Assembly (NCBI GenBank): GCA_018296165.2
Contig: JACKQL020000009.1
Location: 558,001 to 622,000 of the forward strand
Length of the DNA: 64,000 nt
Source of the DNA: Termitomyces sp. T153
Taxonomy: Eukaryota > Basidiomycota > Agaricomycetes > Agaricales > Lyophyllaceae
Direction of reading: 5' to 3'
Part shown: positions 33,688 through 45,720 of the stretch, one piece after another
Layout: every line of letters begins with the position of its first letter
Numbering within the stretch: position 1 is the stretch's first letter
Position numbers and translations under genes: made by a program
Notes under the pieces: model-generated
The model's input: only the letters and a program-made list of their open reading frames with translations
What the model was told of the DNA's origin: nothing
Database searches by the model: none

Positions 33688-34060
33688 CATAGATAAGCAA
33701 ATCCTAGTCAGCGTCTACATACAATTCGGTCTGCTCTTTTTATGTCACTGATTGTGCGGTGATTCAACGTCAAGATATGATGGGAAGAAATTTGACTTTT
33801 CTTCGGCTTTTCGTCCTTGATAAAGGATGCCTTCAGATTTCATCAATTATTTCCAGTTTTGAGCACTTTCAAAGGGTGTGATTGATGCATGAGATGAAGT
33901 GAAGTTACGGCTCGGAAGGTGACTCCGAGGAAGCTGGTTTTGGGTGAAACTGTGTCACACAAGATCGAGGGTTTACAACTCAAATGGACCAGGATCTTCC
34001 GCATCAATTTGTCCCATGAAAGCACTGCTAACCAGAAAATAAAGATCATCTATTGTATGC
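33688..34060. other. Intergenic region, convergent 3' ends
   Basis: This is the shared 3' flank of monooxygenase 2 (plus) and the kinase-like gene (minus). Nothing further is recognisable. Confidence 0.5.
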
Positions 34061-34910
34061 TCAACAACGCAGCACACCGATGCGAAAGCCTGGACTACTT
34101 GATCGTTTGTCTCCACTTGCCGACTCCTCAAAAGGGGTTGAATCCTCTTCTGAGGTCTCACGAGATATGCGATATTCATGTTGCCCATCGAGCACATTTC
34201 GAAGCTTCTCTTGCTCACGTTCCAAAGACTTTTCATCAACTTTCATCTCAGCGCGATTAAAATCTATTATGCATGGTTCTCCGTTGTGGTTGATCGTGAG
34301 GTTTTCCAGTCGCAAGTCGCGATGACGGACACCAGCATTATCAATGGACTTCAAAGCATCCATATATGCAGATCTACAGAATAAACCGGAGTTTATAACG
34401 TTAGAACTGCGGAAAAACTGAGTACTTACTTCTCTGACTCTGAAATCATGAAATTGAGTCTATCACTCTTGTCCAAAAGTCTGCAATCCCAGAGAGTTGG
34501 TCCTACATGTTCCATAATAAGTATGAGGGCTACGGTTTCAACATCTTCAAATAAGCCAAACACATGGGGAATTCCTCGAGCATTGGCGCATTATAAATGA
34601 GAATAAACGTTGAATTCATGCCGAAGTCTCTTCCTCTGAACGGCGGTGAACGCAAATTTCACAACAATATGAAGGAAAGATACAGTCTTTCCATTTGGTC
34701 CAAGAAAATCAATTATGGCAGCATGAGCATCCCTTGTTGAGCCGTAGGCTATTCCGGAGGTTATAGTGATGCGGAAATATTCATAAACTTCATAGTTTTT
34801 CTTCGACACGACAAGCGCGTCTGAGCTTTTGACACGTAGAAGCGAGGATGGAACTGGTGAGTCGTAAGGGCCGTGTTGTATGCGAAGTAGGGCCAAATCC
34901 CGATCAGCAA
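34061..34910 (-). pseudogene. Agaricomycete kinase-like gene, 5' truncated, one in-frame stop
   Basis: Read leftwards, the frame shows LLRIQHGPYDSPVPS, YFRITITSGIAYG, the lysine block VVKFAFTAVQ, RLRHEFNVYSHL, then TAA at 34591-34593, then HVFGLFEDVE, LIMEHVGPTLWDCRL and SESEK. A GTAAGT..TGTAG intron follows, then SAYMDALKSIDNAGVRHRDL, RLENL and CIIDFNRAE, ending at TGA 34061. HRD is intact and the DFG aspartate is kept (DFN). CpG content is normal, so the decay is recent or the stop is a single event. The N-terminal domain seen in the relic at 20160 is missing; the frame runs instead into a SINE-like sequence. Phosphotransfer activity is not proven for this family. Confidence 0.6.
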
Positions 34911-35083
34911 TACTTGCAGGTGGTGGCTGCTCGGCAGTGTTGAATAAGCCAGGTGCAGTGTCTAGAGTGTTTTCTGCCAAAGGCCACATTACACATAGGA
35001 ATCAAACTAATGACCCAGTGGTCCCATTTGGGAAGAGAGAACATCCCTAAGGACATGATGGTGCCAGCTGAGCCATGGTGCCC
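34911..35083 (-). repeat. tRNA-derived SINE-like element, copy 1
   Basis: On the minus strand the head reads GGCACCATGGCTCAGCTGGC, containing an A box (TGGCTCAGCTGG, 35075-35063). A B-box-like AGTTTGATTCCT follows at 35008-34997. The tail shares AAAACAC .. TAGACAC .. TTATTCAAC .. CTGCC with copy 2. Its 3' end runs straight into the truncated kinase-like frame. No intact tRNA cloverleaf is implied. Confidence 0.65.
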
Positions 35084-35648
35084 AAATCAAGTCCTGAGCT
35101 AAACATGATCGAGCATAAAATAGATTACTTACAACAACCTGGATTCAAACCATGAACTTGGGTCAAAGGAATAAAACATTTAACACTATAACAGGTAGAC
35201 TAAAGAATCTGATGTTTCAGCTTCTGCATGATGCCTATGATCCCATATAACCAACTTGAAAAACTTGATTTCATTGACGAACATAACCTATGAACCTCCA
35301 TCTGTCAGAAAGCATGAAGAGTGATAAACATTGGATTGATATTATGTACTCTTCCACTTTGAGATTCAGACCACTCATATTTTTTAGCACATGTGGCCAA
35401 CTTCTGCTAACTTTGGAAACTCAGACATGCCAATGAAGTGGGACTTACTATTTGCATCCTTTGATCAAATTATGTATTGACCTTGACTATACATGCCAGT
35501 TGTAACCACTGTTAACCCATAGTCAATTTCTGACCTTTTGGATAGTTGCTCTTTTCTTGCTCTTATACTGTACTGGAATCATTGATGTACTCTTGATAAC
35601 CAAATGTCTTGCCACATGTCAGGCACACCTTTCTCTGACAGTCATCTT
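35084..35648. other. CpG-poor spacer
   Basis: AT-rich, with almost no CpG and no recognisable gene. It is probably old repeat debris. Confidence 0.35.
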
Positions 35649-35882
35649 TCAAAGGGAAAATAATTCCAGAAGTAATCTCATCTTTTGATGTCCTTCCTTC
35701 TTTTGTTCAATTTGCCAGTTCAGGTCAGCTTGCCTGGGTGTGCCTGACACTGTGCAGAAGTATCTGAGACTTGTTGAATGCTCAAATCCAACAGTGGATA
35801 TGCCACAATGTCCAGGCTTGAATAACAATGAGTTCTGTGTCAAATTTCTGTGCAGGAATCCAGCATCATGTATCCTCCTCAA
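35649..35882 (-). pseudogene. Kinase-like fragment (HRNL type)
   Basis: The 77-codon frame has IHDAGFLHRNLTQNSLLF and ISTVGFEHS. This is the same arrangement as the fragment at 21690-22112 (IHDTGYLHRNL .. ISIVRFGHA). The catalytic aspartate is N in both. It lies in CpG-poor sequence and has no upstream domain. Confidence 0.4.
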
Positions 35883-37079
35883 CAGATGATGGAAGCTCTT
35901 CCTGGTTGAATGTAGGCTCAGTATGAGATCAGATTAACAGGACTGAACCAGGCTGACTTCTCTTGGGGCCTCACATGGAATCTTGGCAATATAGCTTTCA
36001 TTTAAGCAAGGGGGTGTAATCCCATGCATCACTATGATTACTACTTATGGATACTTGACAGAACCTTGATGGTCACTAGATATCTATTGAGCTGACAGGA
36101 CTTACTAACAGGAGATCTTTCTTTTCTGTATACTAGTTCTACCTTTCTTTGGCTCATTCTGTCTCACTTTCTCTCTCTCTCAAATCCATAGCATGGTCTT
36201 GTTTCTGTTTTCTGTCTGCATAAGAAAAACATATAAGCTTACATTTTGTTGAAGCATCCACTACACTTGTAACTTAGTGCCACATCATCAGGCTGTGATT
36301 GATTGATTGATTGACCAGTTTTTATTATTTCAAGACCTATTTTTGTACATGAGACTCCCTCTTGACCATAGTGTCCTAGGTCCTGCAGTACATAATGGGG
36401 GTGGTAATTATGGACACTCCAGCTAGTTCTCTGGCCTGATCCCTTTTCAGCTGATGCCAGTTACGCCTCATAGCCACTTTACTACAATTTGACTTCGTCA
36501 GAGTTCATACTACTTCCCATGCTAAATCCCACACCATCTGCCGCTAACGTGCTGTCCCAATTTCTAAACCCAGCTATACTTGGCAGGGCTTACTGTGTGC
36601 GCGCTGGTATTGTCCCTCGTGAGGCACTCAGCCAGCTCATAGCCTCCCACTCCCATGCACCCAGCAAGGGTCTCACGACTAAACCCCCCCCCATGCCCAG
36701 ACGCTACTTTTGGAAGATCGATCCCAAGATTTGGAATCCATGACGGAATAGCCCAGTGTGCCACCCAGTGACAGACATGCCGCACCTTTTGGCTAGGCAC
36801 CCGATCAAACCGGCAGCAGCGGCTTTACCTCACCAGACCATCCAATGGACCACACAGTGCATTGGCAGCCTGATTGAACTATTGACTCCTATCCTTGCAC
36901 CTACCCATGCCACAACCCGCTTGGTCAGCAAAGACCTAGGCCCTCTTCCAAATCCGTCACACCGGGGAAACTTTCTCTTTTTCTGATCTGTCACAAGCGT
37001 GATGGTCACCATGCCTCATTGTACCACATGCTGATTGGTCAGTCCCTTTCAGCCTGCACAACAAAGCCTCCCTAGTCAA
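35883..37079. other. Spacer with a CpG-rich patch
   Basis: To about 36480 the sequence is CpG-poor, with a short TGATTGATTGATTGATTGA run near 36297. From 36490 to 37079 CpG is common again, and an 84-codon plus frame (36489-36743) is open. I recognise no protein in it. The patch may be the flank that came with SINE copy 2. Confidence 0.3.
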
Positions 37080-37242
37080 CACGTGCGGGCGGTGGCTTCC
37101 TGGCAGCGTTGAAATAACCCACGTGGTGTCTAAGGTGTTTTCCACACAGGCGCACTCAGCCAGAGTTGAAACCCTGACCTTGCACTTGCAAGTCAGGTGA
37201 CCTGCTTGGGGACACGCTGGTGCCAGCTGAGCCATCGTGCCC
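37080..37242 (-). repeat. tRNA-derived SINE-like element, copy 2
   Basis: On the minus strand it starts GGCACGATGGCTCAGCTGGC, with the A box at 37234-37222. A degenerate B box, GGGTTTCAACTCTGG, lies at 37174-37160. The tail GGAAAACACCTTAGACAC .. TTATTTCAACGCTGCC matches copy 1. It keeps more CpG than copy 1. Confidence 0.65.
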
Positions 37243-37479
37243 CCCATCAGGCAGTGACAGAGTTTAGGACTAGGGTGGACATCTGTGTACTAAAGATCAA
37301 TAAACCTGTCCTGTCAACTGTCAACTGCAACACCTTTAATGACACAAAGTTGGGCAAAACACATTCAATCATCATCCCCTTTGTCTCCAGTCCCATTGTC
37401 TCCTCTGCACCAAGCTCAAATTACTAGTTTGTCTGTAAGGATAACCCCCATCCAGCAAGGCCCTTCAGCACCCCTACAA
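37243..37479. other. Spacer between SINE 2 and retrotransposon debris
   Basis: No supportable feature. Open plus frames here are Ser/Pro-rich and not recognisable. Confidence 0.35.
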
Positions 37480-37720
37480 CAGAGGAAATTGTCCTGTGAG
37501 TCATCTTCATCATCTTCATCTTCCAAGAACAATCATGTTGTAGATAGGCAAAGGAAACCTGTCATGGAGGCTCCTCTTATATCTGTATGCAAGGAAAAGA
37601 ACTCAAAGCCACTGGTTGTAATGGAGGGGGACTGACTCCAGAAGCCTTGCAGAATTTCATGGATTACTCAATGGATTTTTTCCAGAACAAGAAAGTGGCC
37701 AAGGCAGAGGAACTCTGAAC
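37480..37720 (+). pseudogene. Possible gag fragment of a different Ty3/gypsy family
   Basis: After a serine run, and with one frameshift at a G run near 37630, the sequence reads LTPEALQNFMDYSMDFF followed by KVAKAEEL. This resembles the start of the gag core (LTPE..L..F...FF..K.V) of other Agaricomycete gypsy elements. It does not match gag of elements B or C. The fragment is short, so this is tentative. Confidence 0.3.
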
Positions 37721-37739
37721 CTACTACCTTTGTTTGTTG

Positions 37740-40700
37740 ACCTGGAGATTCTCAGTCAATATAGGGAACTGAGGTGCCTTAACCCACAACCCCAGGTAGC
37801 CTCAGACACCACCACACAACTCCAAACCCTGGCACCATAGCTCTGGACCCCACCCACTTGACTCCAACACCCATCTGGAGACACCCCAATACCAAAACCA
37901 TCAGCACTGTCCCTGTTGCATGCAGTCTGCAAGCCAAAATTCTTGCCTATCAACCACAAATCTCTCTGCCCTTGCCAAAGAAGACATCTATGCACAGGGA
38001 CCCCACCTCCAAAGCAACAAAGGAACAAATCCCACATGAAATAGTTTCTCTGGAGTACTATGAATTCACCTATGCATTCTCCAAGGAATAGTAATGCACT
38101 CCCCCCACATCCATCATAGAATTAAACTTGAAGAAGTGCCACTTCCATCCCTCAACAGAGTCTGCAACCTGCTGAGAACCAAACTTGGGACACTCACCCC
38201 ACAAGCTCAGCAAAATGTCATGTACCCCAACTTCCTCTGCTGGAGTCACAACCAAGCTGCCAAGAAGAATAAATGGCCTCTCTGACTCTGCACCAGAGAC
38301 TCAACAAAGTCCCCAAAAGAAGCAGTTTCCACTTTCCCTGATTGAAAATCTTGTTAACTGCCCTTGCAGTGTCAAGACACCTTTCTGCCCCAGCTACAAC
38401 AATGTACAGACTGCTCCAGAACATGAATGGAAGACTGCCCTCCACACCCACCATCACCTCTTTTAGTCCTGAGTGATGCCCTCAAATGACCAGCTCCCCC
38501 ATCATCCTCCAGTATTTGTAGACAACCTCCTCCACACCATGGACAATGCTTTTGCACACTTGGACAACAGTCTGACCCACTCAAATTCTTAGGGGAATAA
38601 CTAGAACATGTCCATCACATCCTAGTACAACTCCAGAAGTACCACTACTCCTACCCAATAACTCTGTCACTCACTTGCTTGCTGGCCCAAGAACCTCTTT
38701 AAAAACTCACTGTGTGCTCAAGGAAGCCTTTGGGGCTGAGCAGAATGAATTCTGCCACTCAGTGGTAATTCCCATTCAATGTTTTCATATTGTGCTGATT
38801 TGAATGAAGAAGAAACCTCCCCATCAACTCCAGACCTCCCTCCCCATCCAGCACAACCCCCAATGCAGACCTGCCAATGAGCCAACCCCCCAACCCACCA
38901 TTTATACTGTTTCTGAATCTCTTGTTCCTGTCCTAGAAAGAACAGACCAATGAAACATGCCCCAGATCCCTTCCCCCCACTCAGCACCATCTCTGGAGAC
39001 AACTCCATCAATGAGCCAGCAACCAACCAGCCCCTCATGCTAACCCCAGACCAATGGCTCTTATCCTGGAGAAGACACAATCCACAAAACACATCTTCAG
39101 ACCTGACCCATGCACCATAACCCTCAAAGAGCAGCTCTGCCAACAAGCCAGCATCCCACCAACTCTTGTGCTGCCTCTAGACTGCTGGCTCCACCCTAGG
39201 AAGGGACAAATCTACCTCTGGACCCCTCCCAATACAACCCTTGATGCAACTCCACCAATGAGCCAGCAGCCAACCCACCCTTGCATCATCTCCAAAATAC
39301 TGGCTCCTACCCTTTGGAAGGACAAACATATGGAATGGCAACCCCAAACTCCTTCCTTGCTCAATACAGCAGCCATAAACAACTCTGCCAAGAGACCAAC
39401 AACCAACCAACACTTGTGTCACCCCTGGACCACTGGCTCCTACCCTAGGAAGGACAAACCTATGGAACACAACTCCCAAACTCCTTCCTTGCCCAACACA
39501 GCAGCCAAAAGCAACCCTGCCAAGAATCATCCACTAATCAACCCTCCACACTGTCTCTGGACCACTAACCCCTACTCCAAGAAGAACAAACCCATGCTCC
39601 AGACCCCAAACATACTTGTCCTGACAAACTCCAGCAGCACCATAAGCCCTGAGAACTTCAGGAACACATAAGATTCTCCTGCTTGCCTCTGGACTCACTT
39701 TTGGCAGAAACAAAGAGGCATGTCATATAGCATGCCCAAACCTGCAAACCCCATCCCTGGGCGAGAGAAACTCACCTAAGCAAGCACTTGTGAAGCCCCA
39801 CTGCACCCCAACCACACTCTGGAGTTCAGCAAACACTCATCTAGACACACCTCCATCAAGACACAAACCTCCAGACACCATCAGTCCTCAAAATCAATCC
39901 ATTGACTCCCTCACACTCAGAGATCAATGGACTATAAGAATGAGCAACCAGACCAGGAGGAAGTGTCTCTGCCTCTGCACTAACTAATTACAGAATAGCT
40001 GGTGCATAAAACTTTTCCCCATCAAGTTTACTACAGTGACAACCTCCAACCACTCCTGGAGCTCCCCCTTGCTATGCCAACAATGACTCCCACCTCCAGC
40101 TTACCCTGCCCCTCAAGAACAACCCCCACCTGCTGCCCTTACAGTCACCAAAGAACCTCCACCCCTCTCTGCCTGCCCCTCTCTGCCAGCTCCTCTGGGA
40201 CAAAATCAATGCCACCATCAAGCATATTCAAAGCATGCCCACTCTCCAGCTGGACCTCCAGCAACCCTGTCCAGCACAATCAATGTAACTCCAAGATCTG
40301 GAGATCCCCTTTCAAGCTCAACCACAAACACTTAACTACTCCTGGGCCTGAAAAAACTCCACCCAGCAACCCCAGTCCAACTCCTCAAAAAGTGTGCCCC
40401 AGGACAACACCCTGTTCATCTACACCATCAAAACCCTTAGGAGCCCTGCAGAAACCCCTCTAGCCCCCCTGCCAAACTCCAGAACTTCTGTCTGCAACAC
40501 TCCACCAAGCCCTGGTACCTCCAGGACTAGCTAACACAGATAGCAATAGTGGGCATAACCCTCACCTCTGGATTTCACCAGGGATTTAACTCCCACAAGT
40601 AACCCCTTGCATGTTTTATCTCCATTTTCTCACTTGAAATCTGAAATTCCATTTGTTTCACATCAGTCTTAAGCAGGACAACAGTGATGAGGAAGTACAT

Positions 40701-41641
40701 GCTATGCAAATACAATATATTACAGGACAGGACTATGGAAGGCATGGAACAACAAGAAAAAGGTCTCACTTTGGGCAGTGGGGAGGCCCTCTGCTTACCA
40801 TTGTTGTGTGACACTGTGTCCCCCTCCCTCTGCCCATCCTGCAGGGGTCCCACCTTCTCTACCAGCCTCTCTGTACTTCCCTCACCCTCCAAACCAGATT
40901 CCTGACCTGATACCCTAGCCTTCCAGCTCTTGTCCAACTGCTCCCTCACCCAACTCACCTCCCATCCCTGCTCTGCTGCAATGCAGGCTGCATGCCACTC
41001 CAATAAAATTGAACATTTCTCATGCCTTGCACAACACAGAAGACAAACTAAAGAGTTTTAGTGGGACCCCACAGTTGGCCTGTTGAACTCACATAACTCC
41101 CTCCATCATTCACAGAGAGTGCACTGGGGAGAGTCAGCAGAAGAGAATGGAACACAGTAAACACTCACAGGAGCCTTGTTCTGGCACCACTCCAAGGTCA
41201 GAGGACCCATGCCTGCCCCAGTGCCCCCACAAATACCTCCAGCTTGACCTGCACCTGTGGAATTCTCTGTGCCTCCAGAACAACATGGACAATCCCCACC
41301 TCCAGACTTAGTCTTGTTGAATGACTCAGGGCAGCTGGGTCATGCAAGAGGAACTCCCAGAGGAGCCTACCACTGCTGTAAACAACTCTATTGAAGCTCA
41401 ATCAGTGAGTCCAGAATGAGAAGAACACCACACTCATAACAGCAGTGCATCAAGTCCACCTTCCTATAGTCCTGCTGCTGGTCAAACTCTCTCCATCAAT
41501 GCTTATATTTGGCCCACATAGCTATGCAGTTGTTATCAGAGGGGGGTGGGGTTGGTGAGGGTGCTACAGAGGCCATGGAAAGAAGTGGGGGAACACCAGA
41601 GTATGTCCTGCCCCCTTTCAATTTCCTAGGAAGAGCTTCTT
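37740..41641 (+). mobile_element. Chromovirus element D, 5'-truncated and interrupted
   Basis: Plus-strand pol scraps follow the order of element B: a protease-to-RT linker with IPHEIVSLEYYEF (about 38025; VVPLEYHEF in B), an RT scrap near 38260-38460, and integrase-region debris. The pol end GTGGGCATAACCCTCACCTC (about 40550) matches 52598 in B. The reversed accessory-gene remnant follows. At 41641 the element is cut by LTR fragment F. No 5' LTR or matching gag is present. CpG is nearly gone, so D is older than B. Confidence 0.6.
40740..41480 (-). pseudogene. Antisense accessory gene, element D copy
   Basis: Opposite to pol. Near 41105, just after an acceptor (CCCCAG), the sequence reads C T L C .. 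C, then 15 positions, then C L L C .. C, i.e. CX2CX6CX15CX2CX6C with two stop codons inside. HAACIAAEQGWEVSWVREQL and GKQRASPLPKVRPFS follow, matching ACIMAEQGW and GKWRASPSPEVGPSKW in B. The coiled coil and C-terminal exon are deleted; the frame runs directly into the pol-end sequence. Exon 2 remains as VKLEVFVGALGQAW near 41230, and the exon-2 donor GTGAGTG is kept. Confidence 0.6.
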
Positions 41642-42373
41642 TGTCAGATTCCACTGACCATGGGGGCTCAGCTACACTAGGCAAGTCCTTACTAGGCAGA
41701 TGCAATGTTCTGTGCTTATAACCTAGCACTCCAGGGCTGGTGTGGACTATAGGGACTTGTGAGGGGAAGCTAAGGGAAGTGGTCCAGAGAAGTCTAAGAC
41801 CAAGTATATTGAATGTTGGGCTTGGGTGGGTGTCAGGAACAAGTTCATAGGCACATATATGGACTGTGGGGTAAGTGGAGGCTTTGCAAGTAATGGGAGC
41901 AGAGCCAGAGTTTGATGGGGGATCAATCAAGACTGATGGGTTCTGGGACCAAGAATAGGGCAAGGTCCAGAGTTGTCATAAGAATGTTTGAAGATTTGTA
42001 GTATATGCATGGAGTTTGTAATGACATCAGAGATGAAAGGAACTTAGGAATGATAAAGGAAACAGAGACAGTTGAGATGAGACAAAGACAAGACAAGGCT
42101 GAATTGAGAAAATAGATAGATTTGAGACTAAAAGCAGAAACAGAGATGAATCAGAGAGAAACATGAGACACAAGTAACTAGTTAATGTAATATCAAGACT
42201 AATGTAATGAATGCTACTCTACATCTTTATATACTAACTACTGGACCTTCTCTGGGGGTTGGGGGCACATGTGGAGTTGATGAGTGTTGGCTCTGATTAG
42301 AGGGCAGGCTGTGGTGATATTCTGATGGGAATGTGGTCTGTCCCATAGTTGTTGGGGAACTCCAGAGGGGTTG
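41642..42373 (-). repeat. LTR fragment F, interrupted by element C
   Basis: It begins TGTCAGATTCCACTGACC and follows the family LTR for 732 bp, including the minus-strand TATA box (42233-42227) and AATATCAAGACT (42189-42200). It stops at 42373, exactly where the LTR of element C begins. The remaining part should lie beyond the right edge of the window. It is inserted in element D. Confidence 0.7.
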
Positions 42374-43419
42374 TGTCAGGTTCCACTGACTATGGGGGCT
42401 CAGCTACACTGGGCAAGTCCTTACTAGGCAGACACAATGTCCTGTGCTTATAACCTAGTGCTCCAGGATTGATGCAGACTAGAGGGACTTGTAAGGAGAA
42501 GCCAAGGGAGGTGGTCAGAGTAAGTCTGGAGTGATTCAGGGAAGTCTAAGACCAAGTATATCAAACATTGGACTTGGACAGGCATCAGGGACAAGTTTGT
42601 AGGCATGCAAATAGATTGCAGGGAAAGTGGAGGCTTTGCAAATGGGGGGAGCAGAGCCAGGGTTGGACGAGGGATCAATCAAGACTGATGGGCTCTGGGG
42701 CCAAGCAGGGAGTGAGGTCTGGAGTTGTCATAAGAATGTTTGAAGGTTATAGTGCATGCATGGAGTTTGTACTGATGTCAGAAATGAGAGAACTTAGAGA
42801 AACAAAGAAAACAGAGACAGTCAAGGCAAGACAGAGATGAGATGGGACAAAACAGAAAAAAGAGATAGATTTGAGACTAAAATAGAAACAGAGACAAAAA
42901 GAGACATGAGACACAAGTAACCAGTTAATGCAATATCAACACTAGAGTACAAGGAGCTACTCTATGACTTATATACTGACTACTGGAGAGCTTCAGGGGA
43001 CAGCAGGTGTGGCAGCGGGGCTCAACAGAGCCATGTGGAGTTGACAAGTGTCAGTTGCAATCAAGGGGTGGGCCACAGCAATATTTGATGGGATTGGCCA
43101 GGGGCACAGGCTGCTCCAGGTTCATTGTGGTGCTCTGGAGTAGGTTGGGTGACCCAGGGTAGGGATCCAGGATCATACAACAGGGTCAGGAATGGTGGGG
43201 GAGGGTTCCAGGGGCTTGGGGAAGCATCAATAGCTGTAGAGAAGGTGTTGGAGTTGGCTAGGGAGCCATTGGAGTTTGCCAAAGAAGTGTCAGAATTACC
43301 TGGGGTGAGTGCAGAGAGTGTACAACAGTTGGGGGTTTTGATGAGGCATTGGGGGAGGGGCTCTGGAGAAGCAAGCAGGCTGGGAATGGTGTCAGGGGTC
43401 CAGGGAGTGGGTTATGACA
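42374..43419 (-). repeat. Left LTR of element C
   Basis: 1046 bp, TGTCAGGTTCCACTGA .. GGTTATGACA. The TATA box is at 42975-42969 (minus), and the primer-like 12-mer at 42932-42943 has one mismatch. It is followed inward by TCACCCCCCCTTCAGC, the polypurine tract read from the other strand. Confidence 0.8.
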
Positions 43420-44635
43420 TCACCCCCCCTTCAGCATCAAGACCCTCAAGATGCAGGGCATGGGTTGGGGTCAGCAGGGCATGGGAATTCAAAGTTGAGT
43501 AATACTAATCAAACTGCAGTGAGTGGCAGCAGTGTGGGGAACAAAGTTGAAGTATGGCCACTGTTCATCAGGGGTTTCCTGCCAAGTCATTAAAAAGGGT
43601 CAGACATACCCCAGAGTTCCCAAACTCTTCACCATGTCTTCCTCTGCTTACTTCCCAGCCTTATCAGCATCACCCATGTTGTGACCAGCATCTCCCACCC
43701 CCTCCTCCTCAGGGGAATCCAGTTCTCATCATGGCTGCTGACACATCAAGGCAATGTACCATAGTTGTAAGTGCAGGTCTGTTCCCTCTGCATTCTGGCC
43801 TTGCTGATTGGGTTTGATAGATTTGTTCATGGCAGTGGCTGGTCTATCCAGGGTCTTGTCGCAAGGTGCCATTTCAGTGCTGCCTGTCCCAACATTGGTG
43901 GAGTGCTCCTCAAGGCTCAACTTCAGCCCAGAGCAGATTATGGCTGTTCTGGAGGCACTGTGAGTGGCCCAGGAAGATGTGACTCCTGAGCAGTTTGCAG
44001 AGGCAGTGGGGCAAGTGTGGGGTCTCCCAACTCTGGAATGGTGCCAAGTGGAAGCTCTAGTGAGTTTGCAGCATTGTTGTGTGGGGTTTGGGGCTGATTT
44101 TGACATCTATTAGTGCACTCTCTGTGCTTGCCATGGGGAGCATTGCAAATTTTAGGAGCCAATGCAGAGCTCCTATCAGAACACCTCTGTGTGCATCCCT
44201 TGTTGCATGAGGCACAAGAAGTGCCTGATCTTGTTGAGTTGGCATGCAGCCTATGTGGCAAAGGAGCAGAGATGGGATGTGGAATGGGTGGCGGAGCAAC
44301 TGCTCAAGGAGCACAGGGAGAAGGTATTGGGTTGGGGGTCCAGAGTGGAGTGTGGAAGCAGTGCAGGGTGGTCTGCAATGAAGGTGGGGCCCCTGCAGAG
44401 TGGGCAGAGAGAGGGAGCTCCTGCAGTGCATGACAAGAGGAAACAGAGGGTGTTCCCCTTGCTGGAGGTGGGGCCCAGCAAGCAGCTGCAAGAGGAGGGA
44501 TTGATGGCAGGCCCTCTGGCGCCCCACGTACACTCCTCCAGGTCAGGGGCCTTGATGGAGGGGTCTGGCAGGGGTTTTGGTCCTTCTCTCATAGTTTCCA
44601 AGATGTTTTGGCAGCAGTGGCAGAGGCATCATCCA

Positions 44636-45688
44636 TGTCATGACCTGCTCCCTAGACCCCAACATCATTTCCAGTCCTCCCCAATGCTCTGCCAAACTCC
44701 CCCAACCCTCATCCACCCTCTGTGCCCACTCTGAGTAACTCTGACACTTCTTCGGCAAACCCCAACAGCTCCCTGATCAATTCTGATGCCTTCTCCACAG
44801 CCGTTGACGCATTCCCTGAATTGCCCTGAACTCCCGAGACTTCCCCCACTGCTCCTGACCATGTCACACAACCCCAACCCTCCACCCTAATTCCCCTGAC
44901 CTGCTGGGGAGCACCTGACAACCCTGGAGCGACCTGCTTTCCAGCTGATCCCATCAGAATGTCACCATGGCCCACTCCACGACTGCACCTGACACCCATC
45001 GACTCTGCACAGCTCCATCACCATATTCTCTGTCCTCCAGAGCCACTCAGTAGTCAGTATATAAGTCATAGAGTAACTCCTAGTACTTTAGTCTTGATAT
45101 TGCATTTACTGGTTTCCTATGTCTTGTCTTTCATCTTGTCTCTGTTTCTATCTTTAGTTTTGAATCAATCTCTTTCCTCTGTCTTGTCTTGCCTTGTCTC
45201 TGTCTTGTCTTGCTTTGTCTCTGTCTTGCCTTGCCTTGTCTCTGTCTTGTTTTGACTGTGTATATTTCCTTTGTTTCCCTAAGTTCCCTTCATCCCCAAC
45301 ATCAGTATGAACTCTGCACACATGCTATGATCCCAACATTCTTACGACAACCTTGGACCTCACTCCTTGCTTAGCCCTGGAACCCATCAAGCCTTGGTGA
45401 TCCCCCAGCTCCACCCCCATCAATTGCAAAGCCCCCGCTTACCCCGCAGTCTATTTGCATGCCCACGAACTTGTTCTGATGCCTGTCCAGGTTTGACATC
45501 TAATATACTTGGTCTTAGACTTTCCTGGACCAATCCGAACTTGCTCGGACTGCTTCCCCTAGCTTTCCCTTGCAAGTCTCTCCCCTCCATGCCAACTCTG
45601 GATGCTTGGTTATATGCACAGGATATCATGTCTGCCTAGTAAGGACTCACCAGTGTAGCTAGGCTCCTGTCATCAGTGGAACCTGACA
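44636..45688 (+). repeat. 5' LTR of element B
   Basis: 1053 bp. It contains a TATA box at 45058-45065 and a pyrimidine-rich run of TCTTGTCT-type repeats (about 45125-45250) downstream of the predicted RNA start. It ends TCAGTGGAACCTGACA. Confidence 0.85.
45058..45101 (+). promoter_or_regulatory. LTR core promoter and self-primer of element B
   Basis: TATATAAG at 45058-45065 is followed 32 bp after its first base by AGTCTTGATATT (45090-45101). The spacing fits a start of transcription at or near A45090. This 12-mer is the exact complement of the primer-binding site at 45690-45701. The same TATA-to-12-mer spacing (32-33 bp) is seen in the LTRs of A, F and the 3' LTR of B. Confidence 0.6.
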
Positions 45689-45689
45689 T

Positions 45690-45701
45690 AATATCAAGAC
45701 T
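45690..45701 (+). promoter_or_regulatory. Primer-binding site of element B (self-priming type)
   Basis: AATATCAAGACT starts one base after the LTR end (45688). Bases on both sides of the 12-mer no longer pair with the RNA 5' end, so the complementarity is exactly 12 nt. Confidence 0.6.
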
Positions 45702-45720
45702 CCCCCTTACCCTGTTCTCG

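Noticed and set aside
34911..37242. Functional tRNA genes at the A/B-box sequences
   Set aside because: No cloverleaf or anticodon arm can be formed convincingly, and both copies share a non-tRNA tail, which is typical of SINEs.
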